33,340 bases of DNA. Origin: CAYXVU01 sp964468725 (lineage in GTDB: Bacteria; Acidobacteriota; Blastocatellia; UBA7656). Below the pieces are notes generated by a model that was given only the letters and a program-made list of their open reading frames with translations, ran no database searches and was not told where the DNA came from. This document shows positions 7,104 through 16,086 of this stretch, one piece after another. The position numbers and the translations under genes are program-made. Positions within the stretch are counted from its first letter, which is position 1. Every line of letters starts with the position of its first letter. Location of the stretch: positions 1 to 33,340 of the forward strand of contig CAYXVU010000043.1 in assembly GCA_964468725.1 (NCBI GenBank). The letters run 5' to 3'.

Positions 7104-8033
7104 TCACTTCTTTCTGAAATAGGTGAAATCGTAGCCTGCCGTCCAGGTCTTGCCCCCGTCATTAGAGATTTCAACCAACTGGCGAACACGGTCGGGCGCG
7201 AGGTTGAAGATCGTCATCTTGCGCAACCCTTTGCTGCCATCGGGTTGTACGACTTCCGCTTGATAGTGCATCGCGTTGTCTTTGAATTCGCCATAAAACT
7301 CGGTCACACGCCCACTGGTATCTACCCATACTTGCCGCCATTTGTTGAGGCCGGGATCATAAAAATTCATGCTTTTGCCGGTGCCGCCCAACGCGCCTGT
7401 CCAGTTTTCTAAAACGAGACAGCCCTCTTCGATTCTCTGAATGATGCTGCTGCCCACGCGCTGGCCTTGCTGATTTTTCACCTCCCACTCGCCGACCCAA
7501 TAGTCGAATTGCCGTGCCGGAGCCGAATAGAGGCAGGGCTTGGCAAGGCGTTCGATACTTTCGACCACCTCTCTGAAGCGCCCATCCTCGCGCAGACCGC
7601 TAAGGTCGGCGTCGCCGTTGAGTATTTGTAACTGTGGAAGCCCGGCGAAACCGGCTTGTACAGCCTGTTTGAGGGCAACAAAGGCTTTATCTTTGTCGCC
7701 AAGTTTGGCATATGCGCGTGCCGTGCGATACATCGTTCCGCCTTGATTGAAATTCAAGTCCGAAGCCTGCTTGAATGCGGCAAGGGCTTGTTCATACTCG
7801 CCCATAGAGTGGCGAACCTGCCCTAAGCGAAACCAGGCCAGCCCATTAGCGGGTTCGCTTTTGGTAATGGCGTCATAAGCTTTAGCCGATTCGGCCCACT
7901 TCTGAGATTGAAAGAGGGTATTGGCCTCTTTCATGGCTGGCGAGGGGGTTGGCGTTTGGGCTACCGACTCGATAGCCGATAGGACGAGAAAAAGGGCAAG
8001 GGCGGTAAGAATGGATGTGCGATAAGGTTTCAT
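7104..8033 (-). CDS. Secreted TPR protein with C-terminal FDYWVGEWEV domain (paralog B)
   Basis: The 309-residue product carries a signal peptide (about 1-25, ending SVAQ) and TPR helices from about 34 to 165 (NTLFQSQKWAESAKAYDAI, ANGLAWFRLGQVRHSMGEYEQALAAFKQA). A C-terminal beta domain starts at FDYWVGEWEV (176-185) and ends with a W-T-x-G-Y-D-x-T-Y-F-R-K-K tail. The C-terminal part resembles DUF1579-type domains, with a WxGEW start and repeated Trp/Tyr strands. The ATG at 8033 has AAAGGAG at a good distance; an upstream start would run into the preceding gene. It lies 34 nt after a paralog of the same architecture (8068-9030), so the pair is a tandem duplication in one operon. Function unknown; probably periplasmic or extracellular. 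Confidence 0.82.
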   Translation of the reverse strand: MKPYRTSILTALALFLVLSAIESVAQTPTPSPAMKEANTLFQSQKWAESAKAYDAITKSEPANGLAWFRLGQVRHSMGEYEQALAAFKQASDLNFNQGGTMYRTARAYAKLGDKDKAFVALKQAVQAGFAGLPQLQILNGDADLSGLREDGRFREVVESIERLAKPCLYSAPARQFDYWVGEWEVKNQQGQRVGSSIIQRIEEGCLVLENWTGALGGTGKSMNFYDPGLNKWRQVWVDTSGRVTEFYGEFKDNAMHYQAEVVQPDGSKGLRKMTIFNLAPDRVRQLVEISNDGGKTWTAGYDFTYFRKK

Positions 8034-8067
8034 TTCGGTCAACTCCTTTGTGAAGATAGTGGCACGA

Positions 8068-9030
8068 TCAATTATTGGCGCTGCCCGGTTTGCGAAAGTA
8101 GGTGCCATCGAAAAGCGAGGTCCAGGTCTTGCCTTCATCGGAGGAGGATTCCCAAACCTGGCGCACCTGATCTTTATTCACCTGATAAAAGGTCAAGCGG
8201 TGGAGTATCTTTTGACCATTGGTACCGACTGAGACCCCTGTATAGCGCATCTCATTGTCTTTATACTCGCCGATAAAGTCGAAAACGCCGCCCCCTGCTG
8301 CTACCCAAGTCTGTTGCCATTTCCCTTTGGCGCGATTGTAGACATTGAAACTCTTGCCTGTGCCACCTGCCCCATTCGGCATCCAGTTTTCATAAATCAA
8401 GCAACCGTTTTCCAATCGTTGAATCGAGCTTGCTGCGATGGACGGGCCTGCCAGATTGTTCGTCGCTTTGACCTCCCATTCGCCCACCCAAAAGTCGAAC
8501 TGCCGATGTTCAGGCAGGTACATACAAGGATTGAGAAGCCGATCAGCCTTCTCGGCAACGGCCTTGAAGCGTGGGTCGTCGCGTAAAACAGCAAGGTCTG
8601 TATCGCTTTGAATCAGCCCGGCTTGCGGTAGCCCTGCGTCAATCGCTTTGTTGAGCCAGTTGAATGCCTGATCCTTGTCTTTCAATCGCGCAAAAGCGCA
8701 CGCCGCGTTGAACATGACGGACGAGTTGGAGGTGATTTCGGCAGCCCGCTTTAACGCCTCAGAAGACTTGGCAAAGTTAGACAGGGAAAAGTATGACATT
8801 CCGAGCCAGTACCAAGCTGCGCCGTTATTGGGTTCGGACTTGGTGACCGCTTCAAATGCGACGGTCGCCGCAGCCCAGTTTTGCGCTTGATAGAGAGCGC
8901 GGGCCTCTCTCATCTTCGCCGACTCGGCATTGGGCGATTGTCCACCCTGCGATTGAGCTGAGATGGTGGTCGTACATAGCCCCAAACAGATTAGGAAGAT
9001 TATGGGTAAGAGCGAAATTCGGTTTTTCAT
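8068..9030 (-). CDS. Secreted TPR protein with C-terminal FDFWVGEWEV domain (paralog A)
   Basis: The 320-residue product has the same plan as its downstream neighbour: a signal peptide (about 1-26), TPR helices (ALYQAQNWAAATVAFEAV, NGAAWYWLGMSYFSLSNFAKS), and a C-terminal domain opening with FDFWVGEWEV and ending SLFDGTYFRKP plus a short tail. Blocks such as the E-x-G-C-L-x-x-E-N-W segment and GGTGKS-x-N-x-Y are shared with the other copy, supporting duplication. I chose the ATG at 9030 because AGAGG lies 5 nt upstream; a GTG two codons earlier overlaps that site. It is the first gene of the two-gene operon. Function unknown; probably exported. Confidence 0.82.
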   Translation of the reverse strand: MKNRISLLPIIFLICLGLCTTTISAQSQGGQSPNAESAKMREARALYQAQNWAAATVAFEAVTKSEPNNGAAWYWLGMSYFSLSNFAKSSEALKRAAEITSNSSVMFNAACAFARLKDKDQAFNWLNKAIDAGLPQAGLIQSDTDLAVLRDDPRFKAVAEKADRLLNPCMYLPEHRQFDFWVGEWEVKATNNLAGPSIAASSIQRLENGCLIYENWMPNGAGGTGKSFNVYNRAKGKWQQTWVAAGGGVFDFIGEYKDNEMRYTGVSVGTNGQKILHRLTFYQVNKDQVRQVWESSSDEGKTWTSLFDGTYFRKPGSANN

Positions 9031-9705
9031 GAACACCTCTTTGGCGTAACGATCTCACTTGTTTTTGGTCTGGCAGAGCGCCAGCATAGAGCAAGGTGTG
9101 TGTAATTTACCTGAACAAAGTGGTTAAAAGATATTAAGAAATCTAAGGGAGAGAGCTTGCATAAAAAGAAAATGGGTTGGAGAAGAAGCAAGTTGCGGTC
9201 AGGTGGAATACCAATCCGTTCTTCTGAATGATTTCATTTGTGCAGAAAAGGGAGATGCCGATGGGCAAGATAACTGCGCTCAGGCTATGGGGAAGGGAAC
9301 TGGAGATAAGCGCTGGTTTGATAAAGAAATGTTGATTATGTCTGCTCGATGTTGACGTAATCGAAAGATAATTTTTTGCAAAGCGAAATTTAATGTTTAC
9401 TTAGGGCGGTCTTGAGGATTCTTAAGGGGGGAAAAGAGTAAGGTACAGAGGCGAAAACCAAGAAGCCACAATGATAGGTTGGTTTTTGAAAATTATAAGG
9501 TGGCATAAAGACCGCCAGATTCATTTTGATGCGGAGGCAGTATTCCGAATTGAATGAATGCATAGGGACAGAATTTGACTGAGTTAAGTTGAGAAAGCTG
9601 TAGTTCTGAAAGGCAATTTCAACCCTCTCTTCAGTCCAATCCAGTCAGTAGGATGTGCCGAATAAATTTCGCTCCAGCCCAAAAATTTAGGAGGCACAAA
9701 ACCAT
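9031..9705. other. 675-bp divergent intergenic region
   Basis: No convincing gene is present. The stretch is more AT-rich than its surroundings and separates the minus-strand TPR operon from the plus-strand TonB-dependent receptor, so promoters for both should lie here. A weak candidate for the receptor is TTGACT (9575-9580) with TGTAGT 18 nt downstream. An AGGAGG at 9689-9694 is the receptor's ribosome binding site, 11 nt from the ATG. I see no riboswitch-like fold. Confidence 0.4.
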
Positions 9706-12700
9706 ATGAGACAACTACGCAAGATGAAAAAGCTGGCAACGCTCAGCGTCTTTCTGCTGATGACGACGTTGCTGCTTCCGTTCACCGCGACGCCTGTTTT
9801 TGCGCAGGCCACAACCGGCTCCTTGCGAGGAGTCGTAACGGATGAGTCGGGAGCGGTCATTACCGATGCCGACATCACGATACGTAACACGGAGACAGGA
9901 ATTGAGTCCAAAACCAAATCCAACTCCGAAGGGCTTTACACCTTCCCGCGTCTGGCTCCGGGCAAATACCTGATGACGGTCGAAAAGAACGGCTTCAAGA
10001 AACAAGAGTTTCAAGGAGTCCAAGTCAATCTGGGTCAAGACTCGACACTGGATGCGGCTTTGCAAGCCGGACAGATCACCGAGACCGTTACGGTCACGGC
10101 TGGCGGCGTCGAACTGCTCCAAAAAGAGCAGGTGCAGGTCTCCAATACCTTCGAAAGCCGTAAGGTTGTAGAGCTGCCGAATAACATTGCTGGCGGCGGT
10201 ATTGATACCGTAGCCTTGCTGGCTCCGGGCGTCATCCCTGGATTTGGCAACGTCAATGGCAACGGCACGACCCTGTCTGTGAATGGCCAACGGGCACGTT
10301 CGAATAACTTCACGGTTGATGGTCAAGACAACAATGACCTCTCGATTGGCGGTCCGAATTTCTTTGTGACCAATAGCGATGCGGTCGGCGAGTTCCAAAT
10401 CATCACTAACAGCTATTCTGCCGAATTTGGCCGTAATCAAGGCGGGATCATCAATATTGCGACGCGCGCCGGAACGAACGCCTATCATGGCACAGGGTTC
10501 TGGGCGCACCGTAACCGTAATGTGTTCGATTCGATGACCAACATCGAACGACGCACCAATAACAATGGCAAAGGGGAGCCGGACTTTTTGATTAACAACG
10601 TCTTTTCGGGCACCATCGGCGGTCCGATTCAAAAAGACAAGTTGTTCATCTTCGGCGCCTATCAGTACAACCCGACGCGTTCGGAGCCTATCCTCCGCAG
10701 TGCTAATCCCACCATCGCGAGGGAAGAATTGGCGCGCCTGCGAGCCGATTTCCCCAACAGCGCGGCGGTTCAAGCCTTGGCGAATTTTTCCGCCTTTGCG
10801 ATCACCGACTTGGGGTCAGTAAGCGAGCGCACGGACCGTTCGCAAACTGAGTTCGTCACCATTGGCGGACGCACTTACCGCGTCGCTTATCCGCAACGCT
10901 CGGTCAGCACGCCCAACGATGCTCACGAAATGGTGGTGCGTGGAGACTACAAAATCAATGATAGGCATAGCGTGTGGTATCGCCACATGTACCAACAGGC
11001 CGATGGCGTGAATGCGCTAGCCGGATCGGGCGGTTTCACAGGCGATATTCCGACCCATACGACGTTGACCGGTGGCAACTTCACCAGTCAGTTGTCCAAC
11101 AGCGCCGTCAACGAATTCCGTTTTGTTATTAATCGTTCGGCGTTCGTCTTTGGCGGGGGCTGCGAAAAGTTCAAGGGCTGTATCACAGACCCGTCAAGCC
11201 CGCTCGATTCCTTGACCAACTTGAACTTCGCAGGGCTGCGGGCCAGCGGCGGCTTGTCTTTGCAAAACATCGGGCCGGCCACCAACCTGCCGCAAGATCG
11301 TGAGGTTCGCATCTATCAGTTCGTTGACAACCTCTCGAAATCCATGGGACGCCATCAACTGAAATTTGGTGTCGATATTCGTCGGCTCACCAATGATGTG
11401 CGATTCTTACCCTTTATCAACTCGCGCGTGCGCTATAACAGCGCGGCGCGCTTAGTCGCCAATACTCCGTCAGCCATTGATGTTGCGGCCGGTGATTTTT
11501 TAATCAGCTACAACGAAACCGACCAATACTATTACCTGCAGGATGATTGGCGTATCAAAGATAATCTGACGCTCAATCTTGGTGTGCGGTACGAATACAC
11601 CGGGCAACCGATCAACACGCTCAACGATTTGACGGTAGCGCGGGAATCGAATCCGCAGACCGCTTTGTGGCGGCAGAATCTGCCGTTGGAAGCGCGCACT
11701 TTTGGCAAGCTGCCAGCGGATAAGAATAACTTTGCGCCGCGACTCGGTTTTGCTTGGAGGCCGCAACTGGGTAACGGGCGGATGAGCCAATGGCTGTTTG
11801 GCGATCAAGACAGCACGGTGATCTCCGGCGGGTATTCGATCTCCTATGACCCGTCGTTCTACAACCTGTTGTTGAATGCTTCGACCTCTTCGCCGACCGC
11901 TTTCTTGTTGACTCTTCCGGCAGCCGCAACCTTTGCTCTGCCGTCCGGTACGCCGACCGGCGCGAATGTGGCTGCTGCCGCGAGCGCCGCCGGAGCCTTG
12001 CGATTGAATACCTATGACCCGAAATTCTTCAATCAGACGGCTTTCTCGTCAGACTTCTATTCGCCCTATGCTCAGCAGTGGACGTTGAGGGTGCAGCGAG
12101 AAGTGACCCGCAACAACGTTGTTGAAGCGCGTTATGTCGGATCGAAGACCACCGGGTTGTTCCAAACCTTGAACCGCAATCCCCGCATTGACCGCTTGCT
12201 CAATGGCTTCACTTTGGGCGGCATCACCTTCCCGGGTTTCCCGAACTTGGTGCCGAACGGGCTGACGCCGCAGGTCGCCGGACAGGGACAGTGTGTGGAT
12301 GATCCGAACACGCCGATCAACGAAGCAAACTCCTGCAACGGGAGAGTCTTTGCCCGTGGCTTGATTCGTTCCCGCGAAAACACCGGAACCGCGTCCTATC
12401 ATGGATTGCAGACCGAATATCGCGGTCGCTTGTTCGATCAGTTGAATATCGGCATGGCCTACACGTGGTCGAAGGCGATTGATAATGCCAGTGAGGTGTT
12501 CTCGTTCTTTGAGGTCGCTTCGCCGCAGAATCCCTTCAATATCAATGCCGGTGAGAAAGGTCTTTCAGGGTTTGATCGCCGTCATGCCTTCTCGATGAAT
12601 TTCATCTACGATTTCCCCTTCATGAAGGATCAGAAGGGCATTCTCGGGAAGACCCTCGGTGGATGGCAGGTGAACGGAACCTACTTCCTGGCCAACGGCC

Positions 12701-13296
12701 AACGCTACTCCGTCAATCAGTTCTGCTTGGCGTCTTGTCTGGGCAACGGCTATTCGGATACAGCATGGGATGGAGCCTTTGTCGGAGCGCTCGATTCTGT
12801 CCGTCCTTTCCTCGGCAATCCCAATGCGCCGAGAAGTCAGGCCGGTATCAGTCAGATTGATGCGTTCTTGCTCTTTGGCGGCGCCGTCGCTCCTGTCGTT
12901 GATCCAAATGGTTTCTATTCCTACAACGAACTCAACGTCAATGGCAGAGCGGTCGCTGTTACCCGCGATCAAGTTCGCTACATCTTCAACGGGCCGGGTG
13001 CTGCAAAGATTTTTGGCACTCCCTACGGGATTGGACGCGGATCGGAAGTCGGGCCTCGGCTGAATAACCTCAACCTTGGCATCTTCAAAAACATCCGCTT
13101 GACGGAGCGCGTGCGCTTCCAATTCCGCGCGGATGTCTTCAACGCCTTGAACCACCCCAATCCGGGAGTTGGCTTCATTACCAATGGCGTTGCAGAAGAT
13201 GGTCTGCTGGATGATGCAGGCACGACCTTCAACGAGCGCGGCGAAATCAACTTCGCACGCCGTGCCATTCAGCTTGGCATGAAGATCGTGTTTTAA
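9706..13296 (+). CDS. TonB-dependent receptor, Oar-like, with N-terminal carboxypeptidase-regulatory domain
   Basis: This 1196-residue outer-membrane protein starts with a signal peptide ending TPVFAQA. A carboxypeptidase-regulatory (CarboxypepD_reg) beta-sandwich follows at about 35-115 (TGSLRGVVTDESGAVI, ending in GFKKQEFQGVQV), then a plug domain (about 120-260, with NGQRARSNNFTVDGQDNND) and a long beta-barrel. The C-terminus ends in Phe (GMKIVF), as BAM-dependent barrels do. The barrel has typical blocks such as LKFGVDIRR, YYLQDDWRIKDNLTLNLGVRYEYTG and FRADVFNALNHPN. This class is expanded in Acidobacteriota and resembles Myxococcus Oar; the ligand is unknown, and oligosaccharides or peptides are typical guesses. 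It is monocistronic, with a terminator directly after it. Confidence 0.93.
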   Translation: MRQLRKMKKLATLSVFLLMTTLLLPFTATPVFAQATTGSLRGVVTDESGAVITDADITIRNTETGIESKTKSNSEGLYTFPRLAPGKYLMTVEKNGFKKQEFQGVQVNLGQDSTLDAALQAGQITETVTVTAGGVELLQKEQVQVSNTFESRKVVELPNNIAGGGIDTVALLAPGVIPGFGNVNGNGTTLSVNGQRARSNNFTVDGQDNNDLSIGGPNFFVTNSDAVGEFQIITNSYSAEFGRNQGGIINIATRAGTNAYHGTGFWAHRNRNVFDSMTNIERRTNNNGKGEPDFLINNVFSGTIGGPIQKDKLFIFGAYQYNPTRSEPILRSANPTIAREELARLRADFPNSAAVQALANFSAFAITDLGSVSERTDRSQTEFVTIGGRTYRVAYPQRSVSTPNDAHEMVVRGDYKINDRHSVWYRHMYQQADGVNALAGSGGFTGDIPTHTTLTGGNFTSQLSNSAVNEFRFVINRSAFVFGGGCEKFKGCITDPSSPLDSLTNLNFAGLRASGGLSLQNIGPATNLPQDREVRIYQFVDNLSKSMGRHQLKFGVDIRRLTNDVRFLPFINSRVRYNSAARLVANTPSAIDVAAGDFLISYNETDQYYYLQDDWRIKDNLTLNLGVRYEYTGQPINTLNDLTVARESNPQTALWRQNLPLEARTFGKLPADKNNFAPRLGFAWRPQLGNGRMSQWLFGDQDSTVISGGYSISYDPSFYNLLLNASTSSPTAFLLTLPAAATFALPSGTPTGANVAAAASAAGALRLNTYDPKFFNQTAFSSDFYSPYAQQWTLRVQREVTRNNVVEARYVGSKTTGLFQTLNRNPRIDRLLNGFTLGGITFPGFPNLVPNGLTPQVAGQGQCVDDPNTPINEANSCNGRVFARGLIRSRENTGTASYHGLQTEYRGRLFDQLNIGMAYTWSKAIDNASEVFSFFEVASPQNPFNINAGEKGLSGFDRRHAFSMNFIYDFPFMKDQKGILGKTLGGWQVNGTYFLANGQRYSVNQFCLASCLGNGYSDTAWDGAFVGALDSVRPFLGNPNAPRSQAGISQIDAFLLFGGAVAPVVDPNGFYSYNELNVNGRAVAVTRDQVRYIFNGPGAAKIFGTPYGIGRGSEVGPRLNNLNLGIFKNIRLTERVRFQFRADVFNALNHPNPGVGFITNGVAEDGLLDDAGTTFNERGEINFARRAIQLGMKIVF

Positions 13297-13315
13297 CTTC
13301 TAATGGTGGATCCTC

Positions 13316-13372
13316 CTAAAGCCACTTGGCTTTAGCTTCTGAAGGGAGAGACAGATGTCTCTCCCTCTTTTT
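13316..13372 (+). terminator. Double hairpin terminator of the TonB-dependent receptor gene
   Basis: A first hairpin pairs CTAAAGCC (13316-13323) with GGCTTTAG (13328-13335). A second, stronger one pairs GGGAGAGAC (13344-13352) with GTCTCTCCC (13357-13365) around AGAT and is followed by TCTTTTT. The second has the classic GC-rich stem plus T-tract form. Confidence 0.88.
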
Positions 13373-13460
13373 CAACCTTGCGGCGCGGAGAGCAGGCGAC
13401 GAGTAGGGGATTGGTCGGTTGTCTGGGCTCTTCTCGACGCTTCTTCAGAGGACATGGATT

Positions 13461-13775
13461 ATGAGCAGTGAAATTTTACTCGGCAATCCTTCACAGCAAA
13501 CCGACAGCTTCAACGCCTTCGAAGTCAATCGCGTCTCGACGCTCAAAGAGTTGGCGCAAAACTTAATCTCCGAGATTGAAACCCTCAGTGGCGCACCTCC
13601 AGCCGAATTACCCACCGGCATTAATTTGACTGAAGCGGTCAAGGGGTATGAAGTCTCGCTCATCAAGCGAGCCTTGCTGATTGCCAAAGGGAATCAGCGG
13701 AAGGCCTCGCTGCTGCTTGGCTTGCGACATACAACGCTCAACAGCAAAATCAAACGGTATAACATCGAGTTTTAG
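13461..13775 (+). CDS. Stand-alone Fis-type helix-turn-helix protein
   Basis: The 104-residue product has a C-terminal Fis/HTH_8 DNA-binding domain at about 60-104: EVSLIKRALLIAKGNQRKAS, then LLLGLRHTTLNSKIKRYNIEF. This is the same fold as the DNA-binding tail of NtrC-type activators, here without AAA+ or receiver domains. The N-terminal 60 residues are not recognisable. The ATG at 13461 is preceded by AGAGGA (13447-13452); an earlier in-frame start would fall before this site. It follows the TonB-dependent receptor on the same strand, beyond that gene's terminator, so it has its own transcript. It may regulate nearby genes or act as a nucleoid factor; target unknown. Confidence 0.8.
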   Translation: MSSEILLGNPSQQTDSFNAFEVNRVSTLKELAQNLISEIETLSGAPPAELPTGINLTEAVKGYEVSLIKRALLIAKGNQRKASLLLGLRHTTLNSKIKRYNIEF

Positions 13776-13890
13776 CCACCCCCATAGACCCTAGGCAAAC
13801 CGCTTTGCCTTTCCCCCCGAAAGCGGTTGAGGCACTCGGCCACCAAGACAATCGCTTACACCCAATAGTGCGGCAACCGGAGAGTCTTTC

Positions 13891-13991
13891 GTTGAGAGGT
13901 GATTAGTGACCACCTCTCAACTCGCCTCTTGAGGTTGGCCAATGGAGGATTTCGCCCGAATGCGGGTCACACCTCGTTAAGGTCGGGCGAA
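13891..13991. repeat. Two inverted repeats between convergent genes
   Basis: GTTGAGAGGTG (13891-13901) and CACCTCTCAAC (13911-13921) form a perfect 11-bp stem with a 9-nt loop. TTCGCCCGA (13951-13959) and TCGGGCGAA (13983-13991) form a second, wider one next to the stop of the minus-strand gene. Neither has a clear T-tract. Their place between converging genes suggests a role in transcript ends. Confidence 0.5.
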
Positions 13992-14003
13992 CAGAGGCGA
14001 CGC

Positions 14004-15842
14004 TTAGGAGCGCAGCCCTATTTTGTGTAGAAGGGTTTGAAATCGAATATCGCCGCGTAGGGCGTCGAAGTCGGGCGAGACATTCAGCCATAGCATCTTG
14101 ATTTGTAGGTCGGCTGCTTGTTCAAGCGCCTGCACCGCTTGGTCTCGTTCGCCAAGCGCGCCATGTAAGGAGGCGATCAAGGGCAGATTATTGGGGCTGT
14201 TCTTTTTGATACGGACAAGCCACCAGCGATAAAAGCTCGATAAATCGGTGATCGTTTCAAACTCTTTGCCTCCGGCTCCGCGCTCAATAAAGAACTTTTT
14301 GTAAGCGGCCAACGCCTGTTCAGAGCTACCCTTGTTGGCATAAATGTCGGCTTCCATCCTGCGAATCCAGCCGACACTCGCATCCAGATGCAACGCCTTT
14401 TCGGTCTCCCGCAACGCTTCATCAAAGCGATGTGCCATGTAACAGACCCACGCCAAATCGCCCTGTATGGAAACCTCCAACGGGTCGAGCGCGCAGGCTC
14501 TCTGCATTGCGGCAATCGCCTCATCGTGTCGCCCCATCGCCGACAATAATTCGCCATACCACTGATGGGCGAGCGCGAAGTTGGGATTGAGAGCGATGGC
14601 GCGTTGCAGCGATTCTTCCGCCCCTGCCCAATCCAGGTCGTGCTGAAACTTCACCGCCCCCAAGGCCGAATGCGCTTCGGCTAAATTCGGGTTGAGTTTG
14701 AGAGCGTGTTGGGCAAGTTGACGAGCCTTTTCCGACGCTTCGGCATCGGGAACGCCCAACAGATTGCCGCCCCATAAGCTGTAGACATCGGCAAGACCGG
14801 CGTAGGCCGGGGCATAGTTGGGATTCTTTGCCAACGCCTGTTCAAAGGATTTGACGGCCTTCTCCATACTTTGCCGTGTGCGCTGATGCCAGAAGAAACG
14901 CCCTTTCAAATAGGCATCATAGACTTCAGGGTCGAACGCCTGCGCAACTTGCTCGGTTTGCGCCGAGGTGTTGAGCCGCGCATTGATCTGTTTGGCGATT
15001 GCCAGCGTGACATCATTTTGTAACCGTAGAATGTCGCGGACATCGCGTTCGTATTTCTCCGCCCAGATATGTTGATCGCTCTTTGCATCAATCAGTTGCA
15101 CGGTGATGCGAACCTGATCTCCGGCGCGCAGCACCGTACCCTCAATGATGGCGTCAACGTTGAGTTCGCGGGCGATTTCGGGAATCGTCTTTTGGGTCTG
15201 TTTGTACTGTCCTACTGAAGTGCGCGAGATGACGCGCAGGGAGGCAATCTTCGCCAGATCAGTGATTAACGAATCGGTCATACCATCGGCGAAAAACTCT
15301 TGCTCCGAGTCGTTGGAAAGGTTTTCAAGCGGCAGAACGGCAAGCGACTGAAATTTACCCATCGCCGCCGCAGAGGGCGCGCTCCCGCGCTTCGCCAGTT
15401 GCCATACCAGCATGGCCAGCGCCGCCAAGACGATGAGGCCGACGGCAGCCCACCCCCATTGCGGTCGCGCCGCCTGAGGCTTGCTGAGCGCGACCGATAG
15501 CGAATCTTCCGATTCGGGAGGCTCTTCACGAATGACCGGGGCGATGAACTGGTAGCCGGTTTTGGGAACCGTTTTGATGAAGCGCGGCGTTTTGGCATCA
15601 TCGCCCAATGCTTTGCGCAGTTCGTGAATCGAAACCGTCAGCACTTCATCGGAGATGAACTTCTCCTCCCACACGGTGCCGATGATCTGATCTTTCGAAA
15701 TGATCTGCCCCGCATGTTGGGTTAAGAAACTGAGCACGGACATGACTTTCGGTTCGATACGAACCGTCTTTTCAGGATTGTTGAGTGTATTAGTAAGGGG
15801 ATTAACCGTCCATTCGAGGATTTGATACGTCTCATTCATCAT
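14004..15842 (-). CDS. CadC-like winged-helix membrane regulator with TPR domain
   Basis: The 612-residue product combines several parts. An OmpR/CadC-type winged-helix DNA-binding domain lies at about 5-103 (VRIEPKVMSVLSFL, SKDQIIGTVWEEKF, VSIHELRKALGDD, FIKTVPKTGYQF). One transmembrane span lies at 131-150. An FlgO/TolB-like domain follows (SLAVLPLENLSNDSEQEFFADGM-type start, then YDRDV-like ERDVRDILRLQNDV), and tandem TPRs fill the rest. Such one-component regulators bind DNA in the cytoplasm and sense through the periplasmic part. Two adjacent ATGs (15842, 15839) follow GAGGGC; I took the first. No partner gene is obvious; it converges on the Fis-type gene. Confidence 0.85.
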   Translation of the reverse strand: MMNETYQILEWTVNPLTNTLNNPEKTVRIEPKVMSVLSFLTQHAGQIISKDQIIGTVWEEKFISDEVLTVSIHELRKALGDDAKTPRFIKTVPKTGYQFIAPVIREEPPESEDSLSVALSKPQAARPQWGWAAVGLIVLAALAMLVWQLAKRGSAPSAAAMGKFQSLAVLPLENLSNDSEQEFFADGMTDSLITDLAKIASLRVISRTSVGQYKQTQKTIPEIARELNVDAIIEGTVLRAGDQVRITVQLIDAKSDQHIWAEKYERDVRDILRLQNDVTLAIAKQINARLNTSAQTEQVAQAFDPEVYDAYLKGRFFWHQRTRQSMEKAVKSFEQALAKNPNYAPAYAGLADVYSLWGGNLLGVPDAEASEKARQLAQHALKLNPNLAEAHSALGAVKFQHDLDWAGAEESLQRAIALNPNFALAHQWYGELLSAMGRHDEAIAAMQRACALDPLEVSIQGDLAWVCYMAHRFDEALRETEKALHLDASVGWIRRMEADIYANKGSSEQALAAYKKFFIERGAGGKEFETITDLSSFYRWWLVRIKKNSPNNLPLIASLHGALGERDQAVQALEQAADLQIKMLWLNVSPDFDALRGDIRFQTLLHKIGLRS

Positions 15843-16086
15843 CAGTGCCCTCAGTATCGAATCACGCGCCGCCAAATTATAGCAGAGGAACCAAAGAGCG
15901 CGAAAAACTTGCGCCCCATTTCAATAGGCAATGGATGATCGCAAGGGTGGCCGGGAAACCATGGGTATGCACGGCTCCCAGCGAGGAAAGAGCGATGAAA
16001 GTATCGGCACTTATAGATAGACAAGATGCGCCCAGAGCGCAGATAAGCAAACGGAAGGGCAGCCTCAGAGGGACAGAAAAACCGGT
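15843..16086. other. 244-bp gap upstream of the winged-helix regulator
   Basis: This separates the start of the winged-helix regulator from the stop of the 650-residue protein gene, both on the minus strand. It should hold the regulator's promoter. I see no credible gene, repeat or terminator in it. Confidence 0.4.

Noticed and set aside
9715..10773. 352-residue open frame on the minus strand of the TonB-dependent receptor
   Set aside because: It is antisense to a well-supported receptor; its composition reflects complement codons.
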